Shown piece by piece: positions 51,401 through 61,002 of a stretch of 64,000 bases of DNA. The DNA is from Chondrosia reniformis (taxonomy: Eukaryota > Porifera > Demospongiae > Chondrillida > Chondrillidae). The notes under the pieces were generated by a model. The model did no database searches. It was not told where the DNA came from and worked only from the letters and a program-made list of their open reading frames with translations. Where the stretch lies: NCBI GenBank assembly GCA_947172415.1, contig OX359201.1:4960001-5024000 (forward strand), read 5' to 3'. Positions within the stretch are counted from its first letter, which is position 1. Each line of letters starts with the position of its first letter. Made by a program: the position numbers and the translations under genes.

Positions 51401-53025
51401 CTAAAGATGCAGTTTTAGTGATTCTTTGGCACAATGTTTTAATCCTTGGGGCAACCACTGAAGAAGACCCCAAGACTGAAACACACAGCTAAAAGAATTA
51501 CCAAACTCCAAAGATTCAGTATTTTGAAAAGTGAACCACCATACGTAAAAGATAGGTTTAATGCAGTTAAGGAAATCCTTATTACTGTGTATAATAAAAG
51601 TATAGTGCATTGTAGATTGAATTATGTGACATTAGGAACTTTCTAGCCTGTTTGGCTAGGTACGTAGGGTTTCCATCACTACTGATCTGGTTTCACTTTA
51701 TTCTCTATAGCCCGAGTTAATGACAACATATAGAAACCTTTAGAATTTATTCATACTAACCTTAATGAGTAGATATAGTTATTGGAGCAGATCACAGCAT
51801 GAAAACATTCAATTTCAATCAATTTAAAGACGTTTCGATCTGTAGATCTTCATCAGTCGTATACAAAACATAGGTGAAGCTGTTTATATACGGGAAATAG
51901 GTGTGAAATTAAGTGACGTGATAAAGACTTAAGTCACAGTGACATAGAAACAAAAGAGGGAATAATAATAAAGTCGTTATTATGTCTCTTATTTTCACAC
52001 CTATTTCCCATATATAAGCAGTCACACTTCACCTACGTACGTATGTTTTGTATACAACTAAAGAAGATCTATGGATCGAAACGTCTTGTACTTTTAAATT
52101 GAATGTTTCTCTGCTGTAATCTGCTCCAAGAACTATCTCTACTCATCAACCTAACTACACAGCAATGAACCTCTATACTAACCTTCATGCGTATATGTAT
52201 TTTGCGGTCACTTGGTTGGTTTGGTGTAATACTTAACAGTGATTATTATATTGGTGTGTCTTTTTACATAATTTAAGGTTTTATATAAGGTTTTTATTTT
52301 AGGTTCAGCAGTGACCTGGAGAATTCTGTAAATCATCATTCTTGTGCATTCTTACCTTTTGGAAGTGGCCCTAGGAATTGCATTGGCTTGAGATTGGCCA
52401 CAATAGAAGCCAAAATGACTCTGGTGGAATTGCTTGCCAAATTTCGCATCTTAAAAACACCTGAACTGAAGGTAAATAGCTAAATATATAGGTAGGGAAG
52501 AATTTATGGGGGTCACTTTTGTAATAGGAATTTACTTTCTCTATACTCCTAGCAGTATGAATTCAAATTAATATTCTGATCAGTGTCATTTTAATTAGTT
52601 TTGATTACATCTTATGACAAAATATGATGAGTGCCAACTACTACTATATTGTATGGTGGTATGGTTTGCAAAGCAAAATGTTGTGAATAGTATTGCAGTG
52701 TATAGATCAATAACTTAATTATATCATTATCATATTTCAGTCACAAAATATATATTGAACAAGGTTTCTCTGTATAATAATGTTTCTATGTACTGTTATT
52801 ATACGTACGTATATGCATTGGTATATGTGACAATAGCATTTTTTTATATAGTATTTCTATACTGTATGGTTGAACTTGTGGTTCTGTGAAGTGTTAGCTG
52901 TTAACTCTTCTTCTCTCTGTACATGAAAGGTACCACTTCCTGTTAAATTTGGTGGAATAATTGATCCTAAAGATAATGTCTTCTTGAAATTTGAGCACAG
53001 AGATGCGTTTGTAGATACAACTTAA
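45480..53025 (+). CDS. Cytochrome P450, CYP3-like (clan 3), complete, 13 exons
   Basis: Exons: 45480..45559, 45933..46032, 46185..46240, 46937..47036, 47312..47443, 48420..48508, 49007..49170, 49501..49628, 49957..50181, 50871..50956, 51174..51311, 52303..52471, 52930..53025. All have GT/AG borders, the phases agree throughout, and the 1563 nt give 520 residues, normal for a microsomal P450. Landmarks in order: N-terminal membrane anchor (DWLLSVPLLSVLLVVLLI), the proline-rich GPRLTPFLGN, helix C WKRKR, helix I AGYETTS, helix K ETFR, PERF split across an intron, and heme loop FGSGPRNCIG with the Cys ligand. It should be an ER-bound heme monooxygenase; the substrate cannot be told. The start was chosen because the first exon encodes the anchor and splices in phase. 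It begins 172 bp after the tandem array ends, so the array may have displaced its upstream region. Confidence 0.9.
45794..45932 (+). repeat. SINE with Met-tRNA-like head in P450 intron 1
   Basis: A diverged relative of the array SINE: GGAGCAATAGCTCAATGACA (A box), AGAGCGCTGGTGTTCATAACC (D/anticodon arm, tRNA-Met-like), then AAATTGCTTATTTCGCGTTT and a tail ending TGATTATCACTTTG. The tail supplies the pyrimidine-rich stretch next to the acceptor of P450 exon 2, just as the array SINE sits before the first transporter exon. Confidence 0.65.
46282..46397. repeat. C-rich repeat, left arm of inverted pair (P450 intron 3)
   Basis: Shares GGGAACCCCCTAAACTGCTT, CATACCATT and the AAATTTTGAAAATTTTCATT stretch with the reverse complement of 47550..47672. 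The two copies are about 1.2 kb apart in opposite directions, one on each side of P450 exons 4 and 5. Confidence 0.8.
47120..47275 (+). repeat. Repeat with decayed hammerhead-like core (P450 intron 4)
   Basis: CTGATGA at 47170 is followed by a short hairpin region and GAAT where an intact core would have GAAA. The flanks resemble the copy at 51417..51575 (CTTCTAAA before; GTGCACCACC and GATAGGTT after). Confidence 0.5.
47550..47672. repeat. G-rich repeat, right arm of inverted pair (P450 intron 5)
   Basis: Inverted counterpart of 46282..46397: AATGAAAATTTTCAAAATTT, then AAGCAGTTTAGGGGGTTCCC. Confidence 0.8.
48175..48320. repeat. Dispersed repeat, copy 1 (P450 intron 5)
   Basis: Shares GGGTCAGACAGCTGTTTCTG, a TTCATCA-TGACCCT stretch and a pyrimidine-rich end with 50595..50745. 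On the minus strand the shared block reads TGATGAA then CAGAAACAGC, again hammerhead-like in order but without a convincing stem. Confidence 0.55.
48601..48700. repeat. Dispersed ~100-bp repeat, copy c (P450 intron 6)
   Basis: Same family as 263..365 and 749..845: TGGTTGCCA, AATAGGACTTCGGTCCCCCA, AGATTAGACTTCAGTCAC. It shows that the family is genome-dispersed and not specific to the array. Confidence 0.65.
49770..49862 (+). repeat. Repeat with intact hammerhead-like core (P450 intron 8)
   Basis: CTGAAGA (49791..49797) fits the CUGANGA box, ACCC and GGGT form a short helix II, and GAAA follows at 49812..49815, then CGTC. This is the core order of the small hammerhead ribozymes known from Penelope-like elements. 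Confidence 0.5.
50595..50745. repeat. Dispersed repeat, copy 2 (P450 intron 9)
   Basis: Homolog of 48175..48320: GGGCCAGACAGCTGTTTCTG and CTTCATCAGTGACCCTGA. On the minus strand CTGATGA is followed by GAAACAGC. Confidence 0.55.
51417..51575 (+). repeat. Repeat with partial hammerhead-like core (P450 intron 11)
   Basis: CTGAAGA at 51458 and GAAA near 51478 keep the boxes, but the helix II between them pairs poorly. The flanks match 47120..47275. Confidence 0.45.
51776..52165. mobile_element. Palindromic element with hammerhead-like motif in both arms (P450 intron 11)
   Basis: Two inverted arms of about 150 bp (about 51776..51925 and 51990..52165) share TTGGAGCAGATCACAGC / GCTGTAATCTGCTCCAA, the AAACATTCAATTT block and ACACCTATTTCCC. 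On the minus strand at 51829..51856 lies CTGATGA, helix II GATC-TACA-GATC, GAAA, CGTC: a well-formed hammerhead core. The plus-strand arm at 52058..52085 has the same layout with a degraded first box (CTAAAGA). No coding capacity. It could be the paired terminal repeats of a Penelope-like element without its interior. Confidence 0.65.
52204..52250. repeat. Dispersed ~100-bp repeat, copy d (fragment, P450 intron 11)
   Basis: Only the end of the family remains: GGTCACTTGGTTGGTTTGGT then GTAATACTTAACAGTGATTA. Confidence 0.5.
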
Positions 53026-53259
53026 CAAGGAATATAAACATTTACTGAATGACAAACATACATATATGTTTCATTTTGTTTTCAACTTTGCCATTTTGCA
53101 ATTTCTGATCATGATGTTCTTTATTATGCAATCTTCAATGCATTAGAGTAAATAGGCATATACGTACACTGTACGTACATTTTACATCCGTTTTGAATAT
53201 ACGTACGTATGTATCTAATTCAAAGATTCACAAATCAACGCCTTGTTTACTCATGTATT

Positions 53260-53469
53260 CTAAAGAGCCTGGGTTGTGTTGCAGATAATATAGCAGCTGT
53301 ATCTATATAATAATTTGCGGGATCTCTGTTTGTTTGTTTGTTTGTTCACAAACTCCTCCTTCGTATTGCCCACCATTGACCTCATGTCCTTAAGGGATTG
53401 ACGTTTTCTTTTAGCCTTCTTCACTGATTCAACCTTATTTCCATTATTCGCTGTATTTAAAGATGACAT
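53260..53469 (-). CDS. Hypothetical short reading frame, lysine-rich
   Basis: Sixty-nine codons beginning MSSLNTANNGNKVESVKK and including KRKRQSLKDMRSMVGNTKEE; the composition is more protein-like than most AT-rich shadows here. The later part runs through the (TTTG)n microsatellite, so only the first 50 codons or so could be a real first exon or a repeat remnant. I recognise no family. Confidence 0.2.
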   Translation of the reverse strand: MSSLNTANNGNKVESVKKAKRKRQSLKDMRSMVGNTKEEFVNKQTNKQRSRKLLYRYSCYIICNTTQAL

Positions 53470-53544
53470 TTTTGCTACTGAAGGATGCGGTTGTCATGGA
53501 AATACAAAGCTGAACAGGAAGTACATGCCCATAGGGCTGGTTTC

Positions 53545-53877
53545 TTATCTTCTTGTACTGTACGTATATATATACTGATGTACGTATAATCCACCTAAAG
53601 TATATATCAACTTCCCAAGCATCCAGACATGAGAGGCCAAAGTCTTAATATAATGTGAACCACAAAATGCCTTTAGGTACAAGTTAGAAAATGTATGCCA
53701 ATGTAATGAAACCTCAAGGTCTTGCTTCCTCTTAAGATACATTAAATATGCTGTTGTTGTTAATTGAGACCACTTAAAAAGATTGACTCTTTTTGGAATG
53801 AATTTAACAGATAGAAACTGCTGTCTACGTAGTAGGTGTGGAAATGTAATTGATGACCCATGTGATCTAGCTTGCAA
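53545..53877 (-). pseudogene. Possible transposase remnant, unidentified
   Basis: A 110-codon frame with QQFLSVKFIPKRVNLFKW and a Tyr/Trp-rich continuation is faintly reminiscent of piggyBac-type transposase core segments. The likeness is weak and no terminal repeats were found. It may be chance. Confidence 0.2.
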
Positions 53878-54294
53878 TCTGTAGGTATATTGTTCTTATG
53901 TGTAAGTGCATGTGATCATGTCAATGCCTCAATGTCCAGTTTGTACGTATATAGTGTTGGACATACAATACAGTGCATGCGGTGACTAAATCTGCATATT
54001 TAATACTTAAGTTGATTGTAGTTATCTCAGAGCTTTTTGTAGCTTATATTACTGTATATATATATATAGATGGGGCCCTTGTTTGGCTCACTAGTATGGG
54101 GCTTGTTCAGGCTCTCCCCAATAAACTTATATAAAACAATTTCAAAAATTAATTTGCAACTTGAATTAATACAAACTACAATTAAGCAATACAATCCTAT
54201 AATTTCATATTGTTGATATTAAACTACATGTATAAGTATAGAAGTTATTCTTGTTCTACTGTAACAGTAACCAGCTGCATATACCTGTTCCGAT

Positions 54295-54861
54295 CTAGTA
54301 CCTCATCAATTCCAAAGACTGTGCCTTATCGTTGAAACCAATATCAGCCAAGTTGCAGATTGCTCGAGTGTTGTTTAGGGCATCCACTTCGCAGTAAACC
54401 CCATTGGAGCCTGGTTTGCTATACAGACGCCACAAACCACTAGTGGCAATAACAGAGCTGGCACCAGGTACTCCACCAGGAGGGAAGTAGGCCTTCAAAC
54501 TGCTGATACCTTGGTTAGTAGACACCATAGTTCCTCGATATTGACTATGTTCGAAGACAGCCATTGTTGGAGTGTTCATATCAAAGCCCTGTGCAGACTT
54601 GATTGGAAAGCCAACATCAATCCACTTTCCTGCGTCCTTTGGATAAATAACGCATGACTGTCCTGTTCCTGCACCATCTTTGCCAAAGTTAACAGCACTG
54701 TAGACAATCCAAACAGTTCCAAGGGCCGAGTCCAATGAGGTCTTACAAAATTTATAAGTGAAACTGTCATCATCCATTTGTGGAACAGCAGCATAATACA
54801 CATTAGTTGGGAACTGCCCTGTACAGCTAGTTGCAAATTGAATTCCTCCGTGGAGTTTCAT
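54295..54861 (-). CDS. Beta/gamma-crystallin domain protein, diverged paralog
   Basis: 188 codons, the same length as the array copies, with about 45 differences of 188 by my own alignment. The Greek-key landmarks are kept: MAVFEHSQYRGT, PGASSVIATSGLW, YCEVD and IGFNDKAQSLEL. Changes cluster at residues 12 to 47 and 113 to 171. It stands alone about 9.9 kb right of the last array copy, on the same strand, with the P450 between. It is probably the older duplicate from which, or alongside which, the array gene arose. Single exon, no signal peptide. Confidence 0.87.
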   Translation of the reverse strand: MKLHGGIQFATSCTGQFPTNVYYAAVPQMDDDSFTYKFCKTSLDSALGTVWIVYSAVNFGKDGAGTGQSCVIYPKDAGKWIDVGFPIKSAQGFDMNTPTMAVFEHSQYRGTMVSTNQGISSLKAYFPPGGVPGASSVIATSGLWRLYSKPGSNGVYCEVDALNNTRAICNLADIGFNDKAQSLELMRY

Positions 54862-54958
54862 TTCTTCTCGAGGTTGCAGTGAGTATATTTTCTTAAGGAT
54901 GCCTGTTGGAGCTGATGATCAAAAGCAGTTGTTGTTCAGCAGTGATGTTACCTATCCA

Positions 54959-54966
54959 CTTTTATA
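54959..54966 (-). promoter_or_regulatory. TATA box of the diverged crystallin
   Basis: TATAAAAG inside a block (TATCCACTTTTATACAAA on the plus strand, followed by TTGGCTCCAG) that is nearly the same as in the array genes, although neighbouring noncoding DNA has diverged. This points to selection on the promoter. Confidence 0.72.
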
Positions 54967-54969
54967 CAA

Positions 54970-56920
54970 ATTTTGGCTCCAGTTCTATAGAGGAATTAAA
55001 TTTATGGCCAGCTTTATATAATTAAATTTTCAAATCTAAATGTAATAAAAGTACAGCTCCTGGCCATTTAGCCATAGGGCTTTAGATGTCAGTTATGTAC
55101 GTACCAATAAATTGTACAGTTATATACTAAATAATGTAATATTGTATGTACATATTACATTTACATTCAAAGTTGCCTACGCAGTAAGCAATAAAGTATA
55201 AAGGTCTTTACTTTTTGGCCAGCCTTATTAAATTCATAATCAAATTTTTAAACCTGAAGACTTGTAAGGACATTTAGTGGCATCCCCAGCTGGTACAGTA
55301 GATTTACTATATATATGATAACATGATTAACAATTCTCCTATATATATATATACTGTACTTCCTCCTGTATTATTACCTTAGAATATCATGATCAGTTTA
55401 CAATTGCATGGGTTTTATTCCCATAGGATATAATTAGTCAATGTATTTAAGTTACTCAATAAAGCTGTGTACAGCAAATACATAATTAAGAAGGTCATTA
55501 TATTATGGCTAGCCTTATTGAATCAATACAAATCTGAAGGCTTCCAAGGACAAAATAATGTATAACATATACGTAGCATGCAAGTAGTATAATATATTCT
55601 ATATATACTTATACCTTATATACGTACGTATGTACAAAATACAAGTGTTTAAAATTGAAAAAGGATGTAGAGATCGATGGCGCTTAAAAACCGTTACTTT
55701 AAAAATTGAAAGAAGGAGTAGGCCCTATGGGGATTATATACATTTGTGGCATTAATTTGCCATGTACATGGTCTTTAATCTATAATATAGATTATGATCT
55801 ATATACATGCTATATATTGCTGGTGTGTGTTAGTCTATATATGCATTACATGCATTGTAGCAATATATGTACATACTGTATGAAAATAAGAGAGTTTATT
55901 GCTCGATACCTATGCAAAGGCTAGGATTGCTGGATATGCAGCAAAATGACTAAGGTCTTTTATATCTATTGGCCAATGGATTGAAATTTTATTTGAATTC
56001 CCATTACTTTATTGCACATAGGAGATATACAGTGGCAACCATTTTTTCCATCTTGGAAGACTGTAAGGAGATTGCTGGTTGTAATTTTTAATAGTAATTT
56101 GTCCCCCAGCCAAGATAAGACCTTGCAATTGGCTGTTAGGCACTGGTTGGGTTTAATATAATTCAGCTAGTATATATATATATATATATATATATAACTT
56201 CATTCCTATGGGATACCAATGTTACATGCAATATACACGTATGCATATTTTATAGGTCATCTTGCAATTGAATGTATTGGCCAGCCTTTATAAATCAATT
56301 ATGAAAGTTTCTAATCTGCTCATGAGTTCTCAATATTGCAATATTTTAGGAGATGGTAAACACATTTTAACTAAAATTTATTACAGATGCATATACGTAT
56401 ATATATAATTCATGTGAATTTGATTCAATCAATTGCATTCCCCTAGGAGATTGCAAATGGCATACAACTATATATATACGTAGAGCTCACAATCAAAGTT
56501 GTGTACATATATACATACATATGAAGGTCATATAGAGGAATTGATTTCATAGCCAGTCTTATTAAATCTCTGATCAAATTTGTAAAACCGAAGACTTGCA
56601 AGGACAATTAGCGACACCCGCAGGCTGGTACAACAGATACAGATTATATGCAACTTCCTCCTCACAGGAGGTATTATATATAACGTATACGTACATATAC
56701 CTTAGAACATGATGCAGTTTTCTATTGTAAATCAGTTAATCAAATTAATATATTCAACTGACTCTAATTCAAAGCTGTGTACATAATTAAGAAGATCATA
56801 AATTATACCCAAATTCATAATGAAGTTTTCAAACCTGAAGGCTTACATGTACAATTAATGCATGTCACCTGATGCATACAGGACTCTCACAGAAGATCTA
56901 TTTACATATTGCTGCCTTAA
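54970..56920. other. AT-rich noncoding DNA
   Basis: No gene is supported. It holds many TATATA and ACGTACGTA runs, a (TA)n microsatellite at 56170..56197, and short recurring phrases (for example CTTGCAAGGACA-TTAG and GGCCAGCCTTAT-AAAT) that suggest an old degenerate repeat near 55080, 55220, 55500, 56270 and 56560. The short frame at 55706..55924 is not convincing. Confidence 0.55.
56063..56170. repeat. Dispersed ~100-bp repeat, copy e (diverged)
   Basis: TTGCTGGTTGTAA, TTGTCCCCCAGCCAAGATAAGACC and GGCACTGGTTGGG keep the order of the family seen at 263, 749 and 48601. Confidence 0.55.
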
Positions 56921-58618
56921 ATTACTGCTATACACAGTTAATGTATGGTGAGAGATAGGGCAAATTTGAGTAGATATCAAAATTTGCAAAACTCAATGAA
57001 AACCTTTCATACATCTCTGTGAATACTGAGATAGAGTTTCAGAATCATATCTCTTCATTTGGAAGAGTTACAGCACTTAATGTACTTTAAATTACTGCTA
57101 TACACAGTTAATGTATGGTGAGAGATAGGGCAAATTTGAGTAGATATCAAAATTTGCAAAACTCAATGAAAACCTTTCATACATCTCTGTGAATACTGAG
57201 ATAGAGTTTCAGAATCATATCTCTTCATTTGGAAGAGTTACAGCACTTAATGTACTTTAAATTACTGCTATACACAGTTAATGTATGGTGAGAGATAGGG
57301 CAAATTTGAATAGATATCAAAATTTGCAAAACTCAATGAAAACCTTTCATACATCTCTGTGAATACTGAGATAGAGTTTCAGATTCATATCTCTTCATTT
57401 GAAAGAGTTACAGCACTTAATGTACTTTAAATTACTGCTATACACAGTTAATGTATGGTGAGAGATAGGGCAAATTTGAGTAGATATCAAAATTTGCAAA
57501 ACTCAATGAAAACCTTTCATACATCTCTGTGAATACTGAGATAGAGTTTCAGATTCATATCTCTTCATTTGGAAGAGTTACAGCACTTAATGTACTTTAA
57601 ATTACTGCTATACACAGTTAATGTATGGTGAGAGATAGGGCAAATTTGAGTAGATATCAAAATTTGCAAAACTTAATGAAAACCTTTCATACATCTCTGT
57701 GAATACTGAGATAGAGTTTCAGATTCATATCTCTTCATTTGAAAGAGTTACAGCACTTAATGTACTTTTTATTATTGCTATATGAATTATTGTATGGTGA
57801 GAGATAGGGCAAATTTGAGTAGATATCAAAATTTGCAAAACTCAATGAAAACCTTTCATACATCTCTGTGAATACTGAGATAGAGTTTCAGATTCATATC
57901 TCTTCATTTGGAAGAGTTACAGCACTTAATGTACTTTAAATTACTGCTATACACAGTTAATGTATGGTGAGATATAGGGCAAATTTGAGTAGATATCAAA
58001 ATTTGAAAAACTCAATGAAACCATTTCATACATCTCTGTGAATACTGAGATAGAGTTTCAGATTCATATCTCTTCATTTGGAAGAGTTACAGCACTTAAT
58101 GTACTTTTTATTACTGCTATACACAGTTAATGTATGGTGAGAGATAGGGCAAATTTGAGTAGATATCAAAATTTGCAAAACTTAATGAAAACCTTTCATA
58201 CATCTCTGTGAATACTGAGATAGAGTTTCAGATTCATATCTCTTCATTTGAAAGAGTTACAGCACTTAATGTACTTTTTATTACTGCTATATGAATTATT
58301 GTATGGTGAGAGATAGGGCAAATTTGAGTAGATATCAAAATTTGCAAAACTCAATGAAACCATTTCATACATCTCTGTGAATACTCAGATAGAGTTTCAG
58401 ATTTATATCTCTTCATTTGGAAGAGTTACAGCACTTAATGTACTTTAAATTACTGCTATACGAAGTTAATGTATGGTGAGAGATAGGGCAAATTTGAGTA
58501 GATATCAAAATTTGCAAAACTCAATGAAAACCTTTCATACATCTCTCTGAAAACTGACATAGAGTTTCAGATTCATATCTCTTCATTTGGAAGAGTTTCA
58601 GCACTATAATGTAAATTA
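56921..58618. repeat. 170-bp satellite, block A, ten copies
   Basis: Copies begin (ATTACTGCTATAC) at 56921, 57091, 57261, 57431, 57601, 57771, 57940, 58110, 58280 and 58449, so the period is 170 bp, twice 169. Copies are very alike; two (57771 and 58280) share a variant start TATGAATTATTG that accounts for the 169-bp spacing. Copies at the right end are more diverged. There is no open frame. Confidence 0.96.
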
Positions 58619-59661
58619 AATTTCTACTATACGACCTTTAATGGTGTAGCATTTATATCGTGCGATACTACTATGGAAATTATCGGCATACCAAGTTAAA
58701 ATGATTTGACATGAATGGGGCAACTAGAAACACGCAGGGACAGTCGAGAACGCAGCTATCAGAAGATCTTTATATAGAGGCAGGTAGCCATTATACTATT
58801 ACAACAATTGAGATTGAGTGTGGCTGGTTATACTAGTTTACGTTCATATCGGAACACATCTCGCTAAAATCGTTTCTACGTGGGACCAGAAAAGTAGTTC
58901 TCCTCCGCCAATCAAGACACTTACAGGATTCTATCCATTTTTCCCAGTTTCTAGATGAAGCACAAATACTGCATATATCTTTAAAATGGCTTGGAACGAT
59001 GCACTGATCCCGAATTAACTTGATATAATTTGACTACATTTTTCTCGCAAATACCCTATTCTTAAGTATGGAATAGCGCCAACCACAATCGTTTCCTTTT
59101 GAAATTTTCTTGTTTAAATAGAAGCGCAAAACCTTATAAAGTAGGCCTACCTGGACACATCTCTATGGTGGTAGCGGTTCCCATAGGGGTTGGTAGCGCT
59201 TAGACTCTGAAGCTGTCTCCTAATCGGTTGGTGCCATAGAGACGTGCTCACCAATAATCCGGATTTCGGGGGGGTTCCACGTAATGTGGGATTGGCATCT
59301 GATATCTAAGGATTCATATGAGTCGGCCATATCGAGAAGAACTGGTTCTTCTCACGCAAGTGACACCCAAAGCTCAACTCGGCAGAGCGTTACCACCGAT
59401 CCCGGCCTCTGAGCGTCGTGGATGGTAGCGTTCGGTATGGTCCAACTTTTTTTCTTTGGAGTTTCGTTGGCCGTCGATCGGCAAAATTTCACTTTAACGA
59501 CATCCATATAATATATGTGGATAAATACTGCTTCAACAACAATCAAGTACTACACAGTGCATATCCATGTGTATAAGAAATCTTTCAAAGAGTTCTAATT
59601 TTCAGAAATATATGAAGTACCGTATTTCACTCTTATACCTACTCAAGGTCGGCCATTTATA
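58619..59661. other. Unique, CpG-richer stretch between satellite blocks
   Basis: This stretch of about 1 kb differs from its surroundings in having many CG dinucleotides (for example GGTAGCG, CGTCGTGG, CCGTCGATCGG). The minus-strand frame at 59352..59546 is open for 64 codons but I recognise nothing in it. On the plus strand near 59373 AGCTCAACTCGGCAGAGCG looks like a tRNA A-box region, but no proper tRNA fold or clear B box follows. It may be a promoter region or a SINE fragment. Confidence 0.4.
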
Positions 59662-60174
59662 GTATTACGCAATCAGGGTTAGCTAATGTATAGTGAGAGA
59701 TAGGGCAAATTTGAGTAGTTATTAAAATTTGCAAAACTCAATGAAAACCTTTCATACATATCTGTGAATACTGAGATAGAGTTTCAGATTCATATCTCTT
59801 CATTTGGAAGAGTTACAGCACTTAATGTACTTTAAATTACTGCTATACACAGTTAATGTATGGTGAGAGATAGGGCAAATTTGAGTAGATATCAAAATTT
59901 GCAAAACTTAATGAAAACCTTTCATACATCTCTGTGAATACTGAGATAGAGTTTCAGATTCATATCTCTTCATTTGGAAGAGTTACAGCACTTAATGTAC
60001 TTTTTATTACTGCTATACAAATTATTGTATGGTGAGAGATAGGGCAAATTTGAGTAGATATCAAAATTTGCAAAACTCAATGAAACCATTTCATACATCT
60101 CTGTGAATACTGAGATAGAGTTTCAGATTCATATCTCTTTTATTTGGAAGAGTTACAGCCCTTAATGTACTTTA
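59662..60174. repeat. 170-bp satellite, block B, three copies
   Basis: Copies begin near 59662, 59835 and 60005 and match block A. The first copy has a diverged start and the last ends CCCTTAATGTACTTTAAG, so both edges are truncated or decayed. Confidence 0.92.
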
Positions 60175-61002
60175 AGTACATCTAGATGAAGTGGCCATGG
60201 TGTATAGTGATTAGAGAGATCTTGGCTAGAATGTTAAACTAGATCTATATATAGTTCTGATTGTTAATACTGTTATGGTGCAATAACAAAGAGACCTGTA
60301 TAGCAGTGTCACGTATCAGAGAGTACAGCAGTACTCTCTAAGTACTCTACATACAGTTAGGGATGGCCGAAAAAAATAATATTAATCTAAGGTGAGAGAT
60401 ATGTAGGAAGTATATATGGTGATTATGAGATTTATATAAAAGGGTATTTCTCTTCACGGAATATCCTAATCTCACAGAGACACTTTGTTGAGGTCTGTGA
60501 GTATAAATACATACCAAGTGTTAGTTTGATAGCTGTCCATTTGGTGGTGTTTCAGCACTAAATATAATACTTGAAATTAATATAGGCTCTAATTATATAT
60601 CAAAAAGGTACATGCTTGCTTGTCATGCATTTGGTCTTAGTGAATCATAGATGGTAATGTGTGATCAATGTAGGGCTATAGGCCAATAATCGAATTAGTA
60701 AACACTTGGATATTCATTTGTGTTCACTTGTACATAGACTGTATATATGTAAGCCCAGGTTCTCCTAGTTGACAAAACTGGTGATATATGGACAAGTTCC
60801 AGGTTCATCATGAAAGATAGACAGTTAAACTCATTGCATGGACTTAAAAGTAGGAGCAAAGGCATCCACACATTGTAAATATATATACAGACAGCCAATA
60901 ATTACCTTTTATACATATTATATGTAGATGTATATAGCACATTGTACTAACAATATTCATGATCATTTATACAAGCAAAGCAACTATATTCATTAGGAAC
61001 AC
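60175..61002. other. AT-rich noncoding DNA upstream of the coiled-coil gene
   Basis: A faint, heavily diverged echo of the satellite may lie at about 60390..60560 (GGTGAGAGATAT at the start, GTTTCAGCACTAA at the end). No gene is supported. Confidence 0.4.

Larger units (their letters stand above)
53026..54294. other. Intergenic DNA downstream of P450
   Basis: No firm gene. It holds a (TTTG)n run at 53327..53346, several ACGTACGTA patches and the two weak minus-strand open frames noted separately. Confidence 0.6.

Noticed and set aside
51401-51646. Overlapping frames on both strands in P450 intron 11
   Set aside because: They lie in a dispersed repeat inside an intron; the P450 exons on either side join in phase without them.
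55706-55924. 72-codon frame with many Cys and Tyr
   Set aside because: AT-rich TATATA-type sequence gives this composition by chance; no splice or family support.
60695-60898. 67-codon minus-strand frame
   Set aside because: No motif, AT-rich, no splice context; likely chance.
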